Assembly (NCBI RefSeq): GCF_030817055.1
Contig: NZ_JAUSYV010000001.1
Span: forward strand, 1,884,001 to 1,948,000
From: Bacillus sp. V2I10
Lineage (GTDB): Bacteria > Bacillota > Bacilli > Bacillales > Bacillaceae
Length of the DNA stretch: 64,000 nucleotides
Reading direction: 5' to 3'
A program made the translations under genes and the position numbers. This document shows, in pieces, positions 35,059 through 43,234 of this stretch (its first letter is position 1; each line of letters starts with the position of its first letter). The notes beneath the pieces are model-generated. The model did no database searches. It saw only the letters and a list, made by a program, of their open reading frames with translations, and was not told the origin of the DNA.

Positions 35059-36198
35059 ATGAAAGTCAGAGCAGGAAAAAGCACAAATCTAAAGGAGCTC
35101 TCAAGTATATTAAACGTTCATGAGCAGCTGCTTTATGATTCAAATCCTCATTTAAAATCAACGTTCATAAAGTCTGGTGAGACATTCAATATCCCTTATA
35201 CAGAAAAATTGAATTGTCACATATCGTCCACTTCCAATAAGGCCCCAGTTAGGAATATAATAGACTTTTATGAGAGTAATGACTGCCTGCCAAAATCATC
35301 CGAGTTTATCCAAAAAAAACGGGCATATGATTACAATGTTCTTCTTGAAGATCTGGAAAAAGTAACGGAAGCCTTTCCGTTTATAGAGAAGTGGTCGATC
35401 GGACAAAGTGTACTCGGTCTTCCTATTTTTGAACTCCTGATTGGAACCGGCACAAAAAAGGTTCATATGAATGGATCATTTCATGCTAATGAGTGGATTA
35501 CAACATCCGTATTAATGTGCTGGCTTCATGAGTATTTGGAAGCAGTAGTAGATGGGGGTACATTTGAAGGGCATGCTGCGATGGATCTGTATCAGAATAC
35601 GACTTTATCTTTTGTTCCAATGGTTAATCCTGATGGGGTCCAGCTTGTGATAAATGGACTGCCGCCTGAGCATTCCCATTACCAATCCGTTATGTTTATT
35701 AATAACAACAGTTTAGATTTTGAGCAATGGAAAGCCAATATTAATGGAGTCGATCTGAATAATCAGTATCCTGCATTCTGGGATATAGAAAAGGAAAGAA
35801 AAATCCCTAAATTTCCTGCCTCGAGAGATTACCCTGGAGATGCTCCTCTAACAGAACCGGAATCTATTGCAATGGCAAAGCTTGCTGATGCTGGTGGATT
35901 TGACCTCATAGTGGCTGTACATACCCAGGGAGAGGAGATCTATTGGGGATACATGAACTGTGAACCGGAGGAAGCATTGTCCATTGTGACTGAATACAGC
36001 CGCCTCAGCGGGTATAAAGCTATAAAGAATTTAGACAGTCATGCGGGTTTCCGGGATTGGTTTATTTATGAAAAGAAAAAATGCGGTTTCACCATAGAAC
36101 TTGGCATTGGTGTCAATCCGCTGCCGCTAAATCAATTTGATGAGATATATGAGAAGAGCAGAGGGATATTCTGGGCTTCATTATATTCTTTAAAATGA
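35059..36198 (+). CDS. yqgT: M14 gamma-D-glutamyl-diaminopimelate peptidase-like YqgT
   Basis: Zinc carboxypeptidase of family M14, related to endopeptidase I that cuts gamma-D-Glu-mDAP bonds in peptidoglycan peptides. A LysM-like unit (about 1-48) precedes the catalytic domain. Zinc ligands are His142 and Glu145 in HANEW and the later VAVHTQGE histidine; the catalytic Glu is in FTIELGIG. There is no signal peptide, so it may act on recycled or spore peptides. Start ATG follows AGGGAGG. Length 379. Confidence 0.88.
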   Translation: MKVRAGKSTNLKELSSILNVHEQLLYDSNPHLKSTFIKSGETFNIPYTEKLNCHISSTSNKAPVRNIIDFYESNDCLPKSSEFIQKKRAYDYNVLLEDLEKVTEAFPFIEKWSIGQSVLGLPIFELLIGTGTKKVHMNGSFHANEWITTSVLMCWLHEYLEAVVDGGTFEGHAAMDLYQNTTLSFVPMVNPDGVQLVINGLPPEHSHYQSVMFINNNSLDFEQWKANINGVDLNNQYPAFWDIEKERKIPKFPASRDYPGDAPLTEPESIAMAKLADAGGFDLIVAVHTQGEEIYWGYMNCEPEEALSIVTEYSRLSGYKAIKNLDSHAGFRDWFIYEKKKCGFTIELGIGVNPLPLNQFDEIYEKSRGIFWASLYSLK

Positions 36199-36262
36199 TG
36201 AAACAATTTGAGTGAATAAAACGTAATACAAGATGTGAGACAGTAGAGGGGAGCATTCGTTG

Positions 36263-37369
36263 ATGAGATTCAGAGTAACACTAATAGCAATCATAACGGC
36301 AATATTATTCACTGGCTGTTCGCAGCAATCTCATCAACCTCATGGTGTTTCTGAACTTGCAGAGATAAGAAAGCCAGGAACAGAAGAACGATATATATCT
36401 GTTGATTTTCTTGAGGAAAAAAACCTTATTCCATTATCGGATGAGAATTTCTTTTCAGTTGAAGGCTGGCTTGATAACCAGCATATTCTTTACTTAAGCG
36501 AAAATGCGGAAAAATCAACGGCTTATAAATACAATCTCTTTACAGGAGAAAAAGAAAAACTCTTTGAATCGTCAGCTTCTATCGTGCAGCTCGAATTGAA
36601 TCCTGAAAAAAATTTAATTCTTGTTCACGCCAGTCCATCAAGCTTTGAAGCAGAAATTACGATTATCGATCCAATGGGAAATGTGAAAACGAAACGGACA
36701 ATTCCCTCTTCCGAACTTACTTTTTCATGGAGTCCGACAGGGGAACGATTGTTTTTGACCTCTTTTGATGAAAACTGGACGTTTCAAACCTTCATATTGA
36801 ATATGAGTGATTTTTCATTAGATAAAAATCCCGTGAAAATTCCATTTATACAGTGGCTGTCTGATGAGGAAGTAACGTATCTAAAATGGGATGAAGCCGA
36901 ACCCCAATTAACGGCTCCTTTGTATAAGCATTCATTAGTAAGTAAGAAAGATGTTTTGATTGAAGAACATATCATTTCTCACGCGAATTTTAAAGATTAT
37001 TCATTTGCTGTTCAGGTTGAGAATGAAGAAAAATCAATAGGTTCGTATACTTTTTATAATGGAAATTATGAGGATATCATTTATTCTTTTGATGTGGAGC
37101 TGCTGCCTCTATACTCGGAATGGCTTGTGCCTGAATTTGATTATTCCAGCAGAAGCGGTCTATTCTATACCTTTGTTCCTGGATCCGTGGAAAATAAATT
37201 CGATTTAACAGCTTTCGATCCTAAAAGCAAAAAAACAGAAGTCGTTTTAGCAAATATTGATAACAGCGAAATTAAACTGTCTCCAAATGGGGAACTTGCC
37301 TTATATGGATCCTATTTAGAAAATGTGATTAACTTGAAAGACTCCGAAATTAAAGGTATTGTAAAGTGA
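36263..37369 (+). CDS. yqgU: Lipoprotein YqgU with beta-propeller-like repeats
   Basis: 368-residue lipoprotein: signal peptide with lipobox LFTGC (Cys20). The rest consists of repeated short strands with W/G and S-P-G turns (SWSPTGERLFLTS, KLSPNGELALYGS), suggesting a WD40/TolB-type propeller. GAGGGGAG nine bases upstream supports the ATG at 36263. Function unknown; syntenic with B. subtilis yqgU. Confidence 0.8.
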   Translation: MRFRVTLIAIITAILFTGCSQQSHQPHGVSELAEIRKPGTEERYISVDFLEEKNLIPLSDENFFSVEGWLDNQHILYLSENAEKSTAYKYNLFTGEKEKLFESSASIVQLELNPEKNLILVHASPSSFEAEITIIDPMGNVKTKRTIPSSELTFSWSPTGERLFLTSFDENWTFQTFILNMSDFSLDKNPVKIPFIQWLSDEEVTYLKWDEAEPQLTAPLYKHSLVSKKDVLIEEHIISHANFKDYSFAVQVENEEKSIGSYTFYNGNYEDIIYSFDVELLPLYSEWLVPEFDYSSRSGLFYTFVPGSVENKFDLTAFDPKSKKTEVVLANIDNSEIKLSPNGELALYGSYLENVINLKDSEIKGIVK

Positions 37370-37396
37370 AAACATCTTAAAAGGCGGTAAAAATAT

Positions 37397-37711
37397 ATGG
37401 CAATTGCAGACGTAACCATTATTCCTATAGGGACCGAAACAGCAAGTGTAAGTGAATATGTGGCGGCAGTTCAATCCATTCTAAAAGAATATGAACGCGA
37501 GGGAAAAATTAAATTTCAGCTGACTCCAATGAATACAATTATTGAGGGTGAATTATCAACCTTGCTTGACGTGATTAAAACCATTCATGAATCACCGTTT
37601 GAGAAGGGGATTAAGCGTGTGGCCACAAATATCCGCATCGATGACCGCAGAGATAAAGCTTCAACGATGGAAAGCAAATTGAACAGTGTAAATCTTCACT
37701 CAAAATCATAG
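37397..37711 (+). CDS. yqgV: MTH1187/YkoF-type thiamine-binding protein YqgV
   Basis: 104-residue DUF77 protein (MTH1187 family). A ferredoxin-like fold is predicted from the alternating strands and helices (IADVTIIPIGTETASVSEYVAAV ... KFQLTPMNTIIEGEL). Homologues bind thiamine or hydroxymethylpyrimidine-like ligands. GGCGG precedes the ATG. Probably co-transcribed with yqgU, 27 bp upstream. Confidence 0.88.
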   Translation: MAIADVTIIPIGTETASVSEYVAAVQSILKEYEREGKIKFQLTPMNTIIEGELSTLLDVIKTIHESPFEKGIKRVATNIRIDDRRDKASTMESKLNSVNLHSKS

Positions 37712-37727
37712 TTAGTTCCAACAAAAG

Positions 37728-37783
37728 AAAAAGCGGCTGGGTCTATTTCTGCTTACGCAGACAGACCCTCGCCGCTTTTTGCT
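37728..37783 (+). terminator. yqgV terminator
   Basis: Long two-part stem, AAAAAGCGGC...GGGTCT / AGACCC...GCCGCTTTTT, with an inner TCTGC / GCAGA arm. Confidence 0.85.
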
Positions 37784-37789
37784 ATTTCA

Positions 37790-37942
37790 GGTTATAGGAG
37801 TATAAGGTTTGGAGCATTCTTGGCAAGCGTAAGCGACACACTCCCAGGTAAGAAAGGATCAGCCAAAAAAGTCAAACCCGGACCTTTCTGGCTGATCCTT
37901 ATCTGCTTTACGGAGCTTTAAGAAGGCGCTTGCGCTTTTCTT
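37790..37942. repeat. Second copy-like intergenic element with hairpin
   Basis: Contains an AAAGGATCAGCC / GGCTGATCCTT inverted repeat and ends GGAGCTTTAAGAAGGCGC then TTGCGCTTTTC. The tail matches the 2632-2715 element. Read on the minus strand it also gives a GCGC-AA-GCGC hairpin with TTCTT, a possible weak yqgW terminator. Confidence 0.45.
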
Positions 37943-37943
37943 A

Positions 37944-38117
37944 TTAATGCGCAGTAGGAAATCCATGATTGATGATTGTCATAACGGTGAACCATCCAAA
38001 TACTGCAAGAGTACCTCCGGCAAAGACAATGCCAAGTACGTTTTTGCCTTTAAACGAGCGGTAAAGTCCGTATACAGACAGTAATGTAACTAGAGTGAAT
38101 ATAATAACTAATCCCAT
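37944..38117 (-). CDS. yqgW: YqgW, DUF2759 small membrane protein
   Basis: 57 residues with two hydrophobic segments (LVIIFTLVTLLSVYGLY and IVFAGGTLAVFGWFTVMTI). The start is the ATG at 38117, six bases after AGGGGGC; the longer frame lacks a ribosome site. Family DUF2759, function unknown. Confidence 0.8.
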   Translation of the reverse strand: MGLVIIFTLVTLLSVYGLYRSFKGKNVLGIVFAGGTLAVFGWFTVMTIINHGFPTAH

Positions 38118-38201
38118 TTTGAAGCCCCCTGACGTATGTAAGTCTTTTTTTAAGTCGAAATGTAAACTGAGAATGAAAAACAAAATATTCCTTTTAATAT
38201 T

Positions 38202-38666
38202 TTAAACGTTTTCATTCTTTTTGTCGAGGTCGATTTCAACCGTTACATCATATGATTCAGCAATTTTTCGAACAAGCTCGGAGTCGTTCCTGTCCGCATA
38301 AAATGTTTTATCACTGACAGCGATTAAATGTTCCTCAAGCTGCAGCATACACATCTTCATCTGCGTGGAGTCAGTTGACTTGAGCTGAAAATGACAAACC
38401 ATCTCCTTGAATAGGTAGTGATTCCCTGAATCTGCAATGATTCCGTAGTCAGTATAAGAGCCATATAGCTCTGTGGGTTGCAAAAGGATTAATCGGTGCA
38501 TGTCTTCAAAGATCTTTTTGGAGATAAAGTTATTTTTTAAGAGGCTTGCCTGCTTGAAACAATCTGTTATCAGTATACTGTTATCTTTATCACAGTATTC
38601 ATAATCGGTAATAATGTCATTAACATCCGCGTCTGAGTGCCATTCGATTCCATAATAGACTTTCAA
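38202..38666 (-). CDS. Conserved-looking hypothetical protein
   Basis: About 154 residues, soluble, rich in Asp, Tyr and Lys, with a Cys/Met-rich central stretch (MVCHFQLK ... MKMCMLQLEEHL). I do not recognise a family. The GGGAGTGA ribosome site lies seven bases before TTG 38666, which I prefer over the ATG at 38684 that overlaps the same region. It sits between yqgW and yqgX, where B. subtilis has no gene that I recall. Confidence 0.6.
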   Translation of the reverse strand: MKVYYGIEWHSDADVNDIITDYEYCDKDNSILITDCFKQASLLKNNFISKKIFEDMHRLILLQPTELYGSYTDYGIIADSGNHYLFKEMVCHFQLKSTDSTQMKMCMLQLEEHLIAVSDKTFYADRNDSELVRKIAESYDVTVEIDLDKKNENV

Positions 38667-38749
38667 CCCACATTTCACTCCCATATCATTTAGTTCATGA
38701 TAAGTTTAGTGTAGAATAGAAAGAAAAAACATGCAATCGGGGTGTTCAT

Positions 38750-39382
38750 ATGAAATGGGAGCAGATGCCTTTAGGACCTCTCCAAACAAATTGTTATCTA
38801 ATTGCGAATTCTATGAAAGAATGTCTTGTCATTGATCCTGGCAGTGAAGGCGGAAAGTTAATTCATCATATTAAAAAAAGAGGATTAAAACCAATCGCTA
38901 TTCTGCTGACACATGCACACTTTGATCATATCGGCGCAGTCGATGATGTACGCGATCACTTTAAAATACCTGTATACATTCACCGTCAAGAAAAGAAATG
39001 GCTTGCAAATCCGGCGATGAACGGTTCGATCGCTTTTATGTCACAGTCCATTTCTGCGCGTGATGCAGATCATTTAATTGACCAGGAAGATATGCTCTCA
39101 GTTGGCTCTTTTTCGTGTCAAATATATGAAACACCTGGACATTCACCAGGCAGCATTTCTTATTATTTTAAAGAAAGCGGCTTTGTTGTCTCAGGGGATG
39201 CTTTATTCGCAGGAAGCATCGGCAGAACAGATTTGCCGCAGGGTGACCATGGGCAGTTAATAAAAAGCATTCATCAAAAGCTGCTTACTCTGCCGGAGGA
39301 AACAATTGTTCTGCCTGGACATGGACAAGAGACGACAATAGAAACTGAAATGGAAAGCAATCCATATTTAAATGGTTTCTAA
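38750..39382 (+). CDS. yqgX: Metallo-beta-lactamase fold hydrolase YqgX
   Basis: 210-residue glyoxalase II-like hydrolase. Metal motif THAHFDHIG (about 59-67), later ligands TPGHSPGS, SGDALF and PGHGQET. The substrate is likely a thioester, possibly bacillithiol-linked, as suggested for Bacillus relatives, but that is inference. Overlaps the next gene by 11 bases, so the two are coupled. Confidence 0.9.
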   Translation: MKWEQMPLGPLQTNCYLIANSMKECLVIDPGSEGGKLIHHIKKRGLKPIAILLTHAHFDHIGAVDDVRDHFKIPVYIHRQEKKWLANPAMNGSIAFMSQSISARDADHLIDQEDMLSVGSFSCQIYETPGHSPGSISYYFKESGFVVSGDALFAGSIGRTDLPQGDHGQLIKSIHQKLLTLPEETIVLPGHGQETTIETEMESNPYLNGF

Positions 39383-40481
39383 TGAAAAGATGATTCAGCC
39401 TGTTATTGAATATATACATAAACAAGGCGGAGCCATTACCTACTCAGAATACATGAATCTTGTCCTTTATCATCCGGAACTCGGGTATTATTCAAAGCGT
39501 GAACAGAAAATCGGCAAAGATGGGGACTTCTATACTTCAAGCAATGTTTCTGATATCTTTCCAAAAGTATTTGCCAAACTGTTTTCCCGGCTGGTTAAAA
39601 GCGGAGCTGCAGAGCCCGCCTTTTGTGAATTGGGTGGAGGAACTGGCAGATTTCTAACAGCCATGCTCCATGAATGGCAGGAGTTATCTCCAGAAACATT
39701 TAAAATACTGAACGTCTATTCCGCTGAAAAAAGCGAGTTTCACAGAGAACTTCAATTAAGCAGTATTAAGATACAGCGCCATACATCTGTTTCTTCCATA
39801 TCCGAGCTTCCAAAGCCATATAGAGGCATTCTATTTTCAAATGAATTGTTTGATGCCTTTCCTGTAGAAGTCATTGAAAAAAGACATAACCAATTGTTTG
39901 AAGTGTATATTTCCTTTAATCAAGAAAGAGGACTTGTTGAAAAGCTTGAACCCTTAAAAAATGATAAAATAAGAAATTACTTAGATTGGCAGAATATCCA
40001 GCTCAGCGAAGGACAGCGCTTTGAGATTCCACTCGCGATGCTCGAATATTTAGATGAGATAAATGCCTTAGCTGAGCAGGCAGTCATTGTTACAATTGAT
40101 TATGGATATTCTAATAAAGAATGGCATCATCCTGCAAGATTTGAAGGGAGCATGCGGGGATACTTCCGGCATAAAATGATGACTCCGCTCGAACGCCCAT
40201 TTGAAATGGACCTGACTGCGCACATCCACTTCGATGCACTGGAAAAAAGAGCGGAGGAGTTTGGCTGGAGGTTGCTGAAAAGAGAGAGACAGGATCTTTT
40301 TTTAGTGAATGCAGGAATCCTTTCTTATCTTAAGGAAAATGGAGAACTCAATCCCTTTGGGGAAGCGGCGAAACAAAATAGAGCGATTCGAAGTTTAATT
40401 ATGCCTGAGGGGATGAGTTCTTCTTTTCAAGTATATATACATGAAAAGGGGACAAACCTTCAAGGAAAAGATATCTATTAA
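39372..40481 (+). CDS. SAM-dependent methyltransferase, MidA/NDUFAF7 (DUF185) family
   Basis: 369-residue COG1565 methyltransferase. The family signature near the N-terminus is YMNLVLYHPELGYYS; the SAM motif is FCELGGGTGRFLTAML (about 90). Mitochondrial homologues dimethylate an arginine of complex I; the bacterial target is unknown. Start is uncertain between ATG 39372 and ATG 39390. It is the distal gene of a pair with yqgX. Confidence 0.87.
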   Translation: MVSNEKMIQPVIEYIHKQGGAITYSEYMNLVLYHPELGYYSKREQKIGKDGDFYTSSNVSDIFPKVFAKLFSRLVKSGAAEPAFCELGGGTGRFLTAMLHEWQELSPETFKILNVYSAEKSEFHRELQLSSIKIQRHTSVSSISELPKPYRGILFSNELFDAFPVEVIEKRHNQLFEVYISFNQERGLVEKLEPLKNDKIRNYLDWQNIQLSEGQRFEIPLAMLEYLDEINALAEQAVIVTIDYGYSNKEWHHPARFEGSMRGYFRHKMMTPLERPFEMDLTAHIHFDALEKRAEEFGWRLLKRERQDLFLVNAGILSYLKENGELNPFGEAAKQNRAIRSLIMPEGMSSSFQVYIHEKGTNLQGKDIY

Positions 40482-40518
40482 AAAAGGGTGAGCTGCCAGT
40501 GGCAGCTCACCCTTTTTT
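40480..40518. terminator. Bidirectional terminator
   Basis: 17-bp near-perfect stem AAAAAGGGTGAGCTGCCA / TGGCAGCTCACCCTTTTT between convergent genes. Confidence 0.92.
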
Positions 40519-40523
40519 ATTAA

Positions 40524-40769
40524 TTAATGCCCGCCCTGTCCAGGCACCATCATAAACGTCGTCCAATATGTAAAGCCAACGAAGAAAACAGTTAAATATG
40601 CTCCAAAAATGTAAATATACATGCGTTCAGATAATTTTAAATAAGATAAAAGCACGAAAAATCCAGTCTGTCCGAAGAATAATAATGAAGTCGTTTTCAT
40701 ATCTCCCAAATAAAACATGACAGCAAAGATGCCAGTCCAAAAGCCTAATACTCGGAACATGCGATCCAT
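40524..40769 (-). CDS. yqgY: YqgY, DUF2626 membrane protein
   Basis: 81 residues, three hydrophobic segments, starting MDRMFRVLGFWTGIFAVMFYLG and ending MVPGQGGH. AAAGGAGGG precedes the ATG. DUF2626, function unknown, conserved in Bacillus at this position. Confidence 0.88.
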   Translation of the reverse strand: MDRMFRVLGFWTGIFAVMFYLGDMKTTSLLFFGQTGFFVLLSYLKLSERMYIYIFGAYLTVFFVGFTYWTTFMMVPGQGGH

Positions 40770-40908
40770 ATGTCAATCCCTCCTTTGTTTAGTCCCTAAG
40801 TCCATCACTTTTTTTATTATAATGTACGTCCAATACCATTGTAAATAGCGTTTACATTCTAGAAGTGCCATTTATGTAACAAAGTGTAAACTTTTTATAA
40901 AAAAATGA

Positions 40909-40936
40909 TTGTTTTTAGAGAGGTTATTAATATACA
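40909..40936 (+). promoter_or_regulatory. Possible promoter of mgsR
   Basis: TTGTTT, 16-base spacer, TATACA, about 100 bases before the start codon. I found no convincing SigB promoter (GTTTAA-N13-15-GGGTAT), although B. subtilis mgsR is SigB-dependent. Confidence 0.3.
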
Positions 40937-41038
40937 AAAGTTAAACAAATACTATACAACGAAAATAGATATTAAGAATTGCTGGATCTATAAGTTATTT
41001 TTAAACAAACCTTATACAAGAATGGGAGATGATGAACA

Positions 41039-41419
41039 ATGAATGAGTTAATTTTTTATAGTTATCCAAGCTGTACATCATGCAGAAAAACGAAGCATTG
41101 GCTAAAAGCGCATAACATTAATTTCAGTGAAAAGCATTTGTTTCGTGAAACTCCTTCTTATACAGAATTTCAGAAAATTCTTGAGCTGACAACAGATGGT
41201 ATGGATGAGATCTTAGCTACCCGCAGCCAAACGTATAAAGATTTAAATTTAAAGATAGATGATCTTCCGTTATCAGATGTAATAAAATTAATCATTGAAG
41301 AACCGAAACTTTTAAGAAGACCGATTATAACAGATGGAAAAAAGCTTGTTGTAGGTTATAATCCCCAGGCACTCAAAAAACTTGCAAAGAAGAAGGAAGT
41401 TTATAAATCTGTATCATAA
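41039..41419 (+). CDS. mgsR: Spx/MgsR-family regulator
   Basis: 126-residue Spx/ArsC-family transcription regulator that binds RNA polymerase alpha. The N-terminal redox motif is YPSCTSCRK (CxxC). RRPIITDGKKLVVGYNPQAL is the conserved C-terminal part. In B. subtilis MgsR controls a SigB sub-regulon. Position after yqgY supports mgsR rather than spx. Confidence 0.9.
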   Translation: MNELIFYSYPSCTSCRKTKHWLKAHNINFSEKHLFRETPSYTEFQKILELTTDGMDEILATRSQTYKDLNLKIDDLPLSDVIKLIIEEPKLLRRPIITDGKKLVVGYNPQALKKLAKKKEVYKSVS

Positions 41420-41422
41420 TTT

Positions 41423-41445
41423 ATAAAGAACGTTCTGTTCTTTAT
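41423..41445. promoter_or_regulatory. SinR-type operator, perfect inverted repeat
   Basis: ATAAAGAAC - gttct - GTTCTTTAT, two 9-bp arms. Each arm contains the SinR heptamer GTTCTYT. It lies between mgsR and the small gene at 41607. Confidence 0.55.
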
Positions 41446-41533
41446 CGGAAACAAAATTCTAAGAAAAATAGAGTAATCTTCAGAAATGCTAAGTAAACGT
41501 GATATAAATTAGAAAATCAACCATTTTTAGCCA

Positions 41534-41562
41534 TTTTCATTCCGCCATCTTCTTTGTATAGT
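41534..41562 (+). promoter_or_regulatory. Promoter of the small frameshifted gene
   Basis: TTTTCA, 17-base spacer, TATAGT at 41557-41562. A second GTTCATTATAAAGAAC inverted repeat (41574-41589) lies over the expected transcription start. Confidence 0.5.
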
Positions 41563-41606
41563 GAGTAGAAATAGTTCATTATAAAGAACGAAAAGGTGGA
41601 GCTTAA

Positions 41607-41854
41607 ATGACAGAAATTCAATTCTTTTTAGAGGGCATTGGCAATAGAAACGTTGCAACTGATTATTCAAGTCCAAATTACATTTCCGGTGAGATAAGAT
41701 TGAGAAAGCATCAAAGGAATTCGCTAAAAAAAACAAACTTAAATATATTGATCATGAAATCTTAAACAGCGGTTACCGGGTATATTATATGAAACCGTCA
41801 TTACTCAAATCAAAGCGCAAACCATACATTTATTACGCAAAAAGAGAAGCATAG
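41607..41854 (+). pseudogene. Small gene with a -1 frameshift, 82 codons if repaired
   Basis: Frame 1 reads MTEIQFFLEGIGNRNVATDY and onward to GAG 41691-41693, then soon stops at 41763. A second frame from GAT 41693 to TAG 41854 encodes DKIEKASKEFAKKNKLKYID and on to YIYYAKREA. Both halves look protein-like, and they join cleanly if one base is restored near 41693. AAGGTGGAG precedes the ATG and a terminator follows. I do not recognise the family. Confidence 0.6.
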
Positions 41855-41886
41855 AAAAAACCTGCGAACTTTCACAGGTTTTTTTG
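41855..41886 (+). terminator. Terminator of the small gene
   Basis: Stem AAAAAACCTG / CAGGTTTTTT, starting at its stop codon. Confidence 0.85.
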
Positions 41887-41897
41887 TATTTAATAAA

Positions 41898-41969
41898 CTG
41901 GGCTAGCTGGATTCGAACCAACGCATGACGGAGTCAAAGTCCGTTGCCTTACCGCTTGGCTATAGCCCA
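41898..41969 (-). tRNA. tRNA-Gln (anticodon TTG)
   Basis: 72 nt on the minus strand: acceptor TGGGCTA / TAGCCCA, discriminator G, anticodon loop CTTTGAC (TTG, glutamine), T arm GTTCGAATC. The 3' CCA is not encoded. It is a single gene between the small frameshifted gene and comG; the rest of the 41855-42166 interval is AT-rich leader. Confidence 0.95.
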
Positions 41970-42089
41970 ATGAAAATCTCTATACATTATTGACAGAACA
42001 TGAAAAATTATGCAGTTCGGTCTGTAATTTTTTATTTTCTATAAAAGATACTGAAATTTTCATGCGGAAAAGCAGTTAAAATGGATGAT

Positions 42090-42102
42090 AAAACTTCATT
42101 TT
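42090..42102 (+). promoter_or_regulatory. ComK AT-box upstream of comGA
   Basis: AAAA-CTTCA-TTTT is an exact AAAA-N5-TTTT box. A weaker partner (AAAA-GCAGT-TAAA) starts at 42068, nine bases upstream of it. Together they resemble a K-box, consistent with ComK activation of comG. Confidence 0.5.
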
Positions 42103-42166
42103 AAGGATGTGCGTTTTAAAAGAAATTCAAGTACGCTGTTTATAACTGATCAGAAAGGAGGATCTC

Positions 42167-43234
42167 ATGAATTCAATCGAACTACTAAGTGAAAGAATTG
42201 TGGAAGAAGCGTGTTCATTAAATGCATCAGATATTCATTTTGTCCCGAGAGAACGGGATGCGGTCATTCAATATCGTATAGATGATGACCTCGTTGAAAA
42301 GCGCACCATTAGAAAAGAAGTATGTGAACGGATCATCGCGCACTTTAAATTTTTGGCATCAATGGATATCGGAGAAAGAAGGAGGCCGCAAAATGGAGCT
42401 TTAGCCCTTTCAAATGAAACAATTGATGTTCAGCTTCGCTTGTCTTCCCTGCCAACAATCTTCGAAGAAAGTCTTGTTATCCGCATACTTCCAAACGAAG
42501 TCATTCCGTCTCTTGCGCATCTCTCTCTGTTTCCTCAATCAGCAAATAAACTTCTCTCCTTTATTAACCACTCTCACGGTCTGATGGTATTTACCGGTCC
42601 CACCGGCTCAGGAAAAACGACTACCTTATATTCATTGATTCATTATGCGAAAAAACATTTTAACCGCAGCATTATTACCCTTGAAGATCCTGTAGAAACG
42701 AAAAGCTCTGAAGTCCTGCAAGTACAGGTAAATGAAAAAGCTGGAATTACTTATGCTGTTGGTTTAAAAGCCATTCTAAGACATGATCCGGACATTATAA
42801 TGGTTGGTGAAATAAGGGATAGGGAAACTGCGCAAATTGCCATAAGAGCAGCGCTGACAGGACACTTGGTGTTATCAACTATGCATACTAGAGATGCAAA
42901 GGGAGCAATTTACAGAATGCTTGAATTTGATGTCAGTCTTTCTGAAATTGAACAGACGTTTATAGCTGTTGTGGCACAAAGGCTCGTAGCAGTGAAATGC
43001 CCTTTTTGCGCAAATGAATGCTCTCCTCACTGCAAAAAAATGAGAAAGTCCAGACGACTTGGAATTTTCGAGATGCTTTATGGGAAAAATCTGACCCTTG
43101 CCTTAAAAGAAGCCCGGGGAGAGGAAGTGGATTGTGACTATATAACCTTAAAAGATGTTATTAAAAAAGGAATTGCTTTAGGCTATTTATCCAATCAGTC
43201 ATTGCATAAATGGATTTTTCAATATGAAGATTAA
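42167..43234 (+). CDS. comGA: Competence pseudopilus ATPase ComGA
   Basis: Type II/IV secretion ATPase that drives assembly of the DNA-uptake pseudopilus. Walker A GPTGSGKTT, Asp box ITLEDPVE, Walker B DIIMVGEIRD and His box LVLSTMHTRDA are present. A Cys cluster (CPFCANECSPHC) near residue 280 is the zinc site. AGGAGG precedes the ATG. It overlaps comGB by 11 bases. Confidence 0.95.
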   Translation: MNSIELLSERIVEEACSLNASDIHFVPRERDAVIQYRIDDDLVEKRTIRKEVCERIIAHFKFLASMDIGERRRPQNGALALSNETIDVQLRLSSLPTIFEESLVIRILPNEVIPSLAHLSLFPQSANKLLSFINHSHGLMVFTGPTGSGKTTTLYSLIHYAKKHFNRSIITLEDPVETKSSEVLQVQVNEKAGITYAVGLKAILRHDPDIIMVGEIRDRETAQIAIRAALTGHLVLSTMHTRDAKGAIYRMLEFDVSLSEIEQTFIAVVAQRLVAVKCPFCANECSPHCKKMRKSRRLGIFEMLYGKNLTLALKEARGEEVDCDYITLKDVIKKGIALGYLSNQSLHKWIFQYED

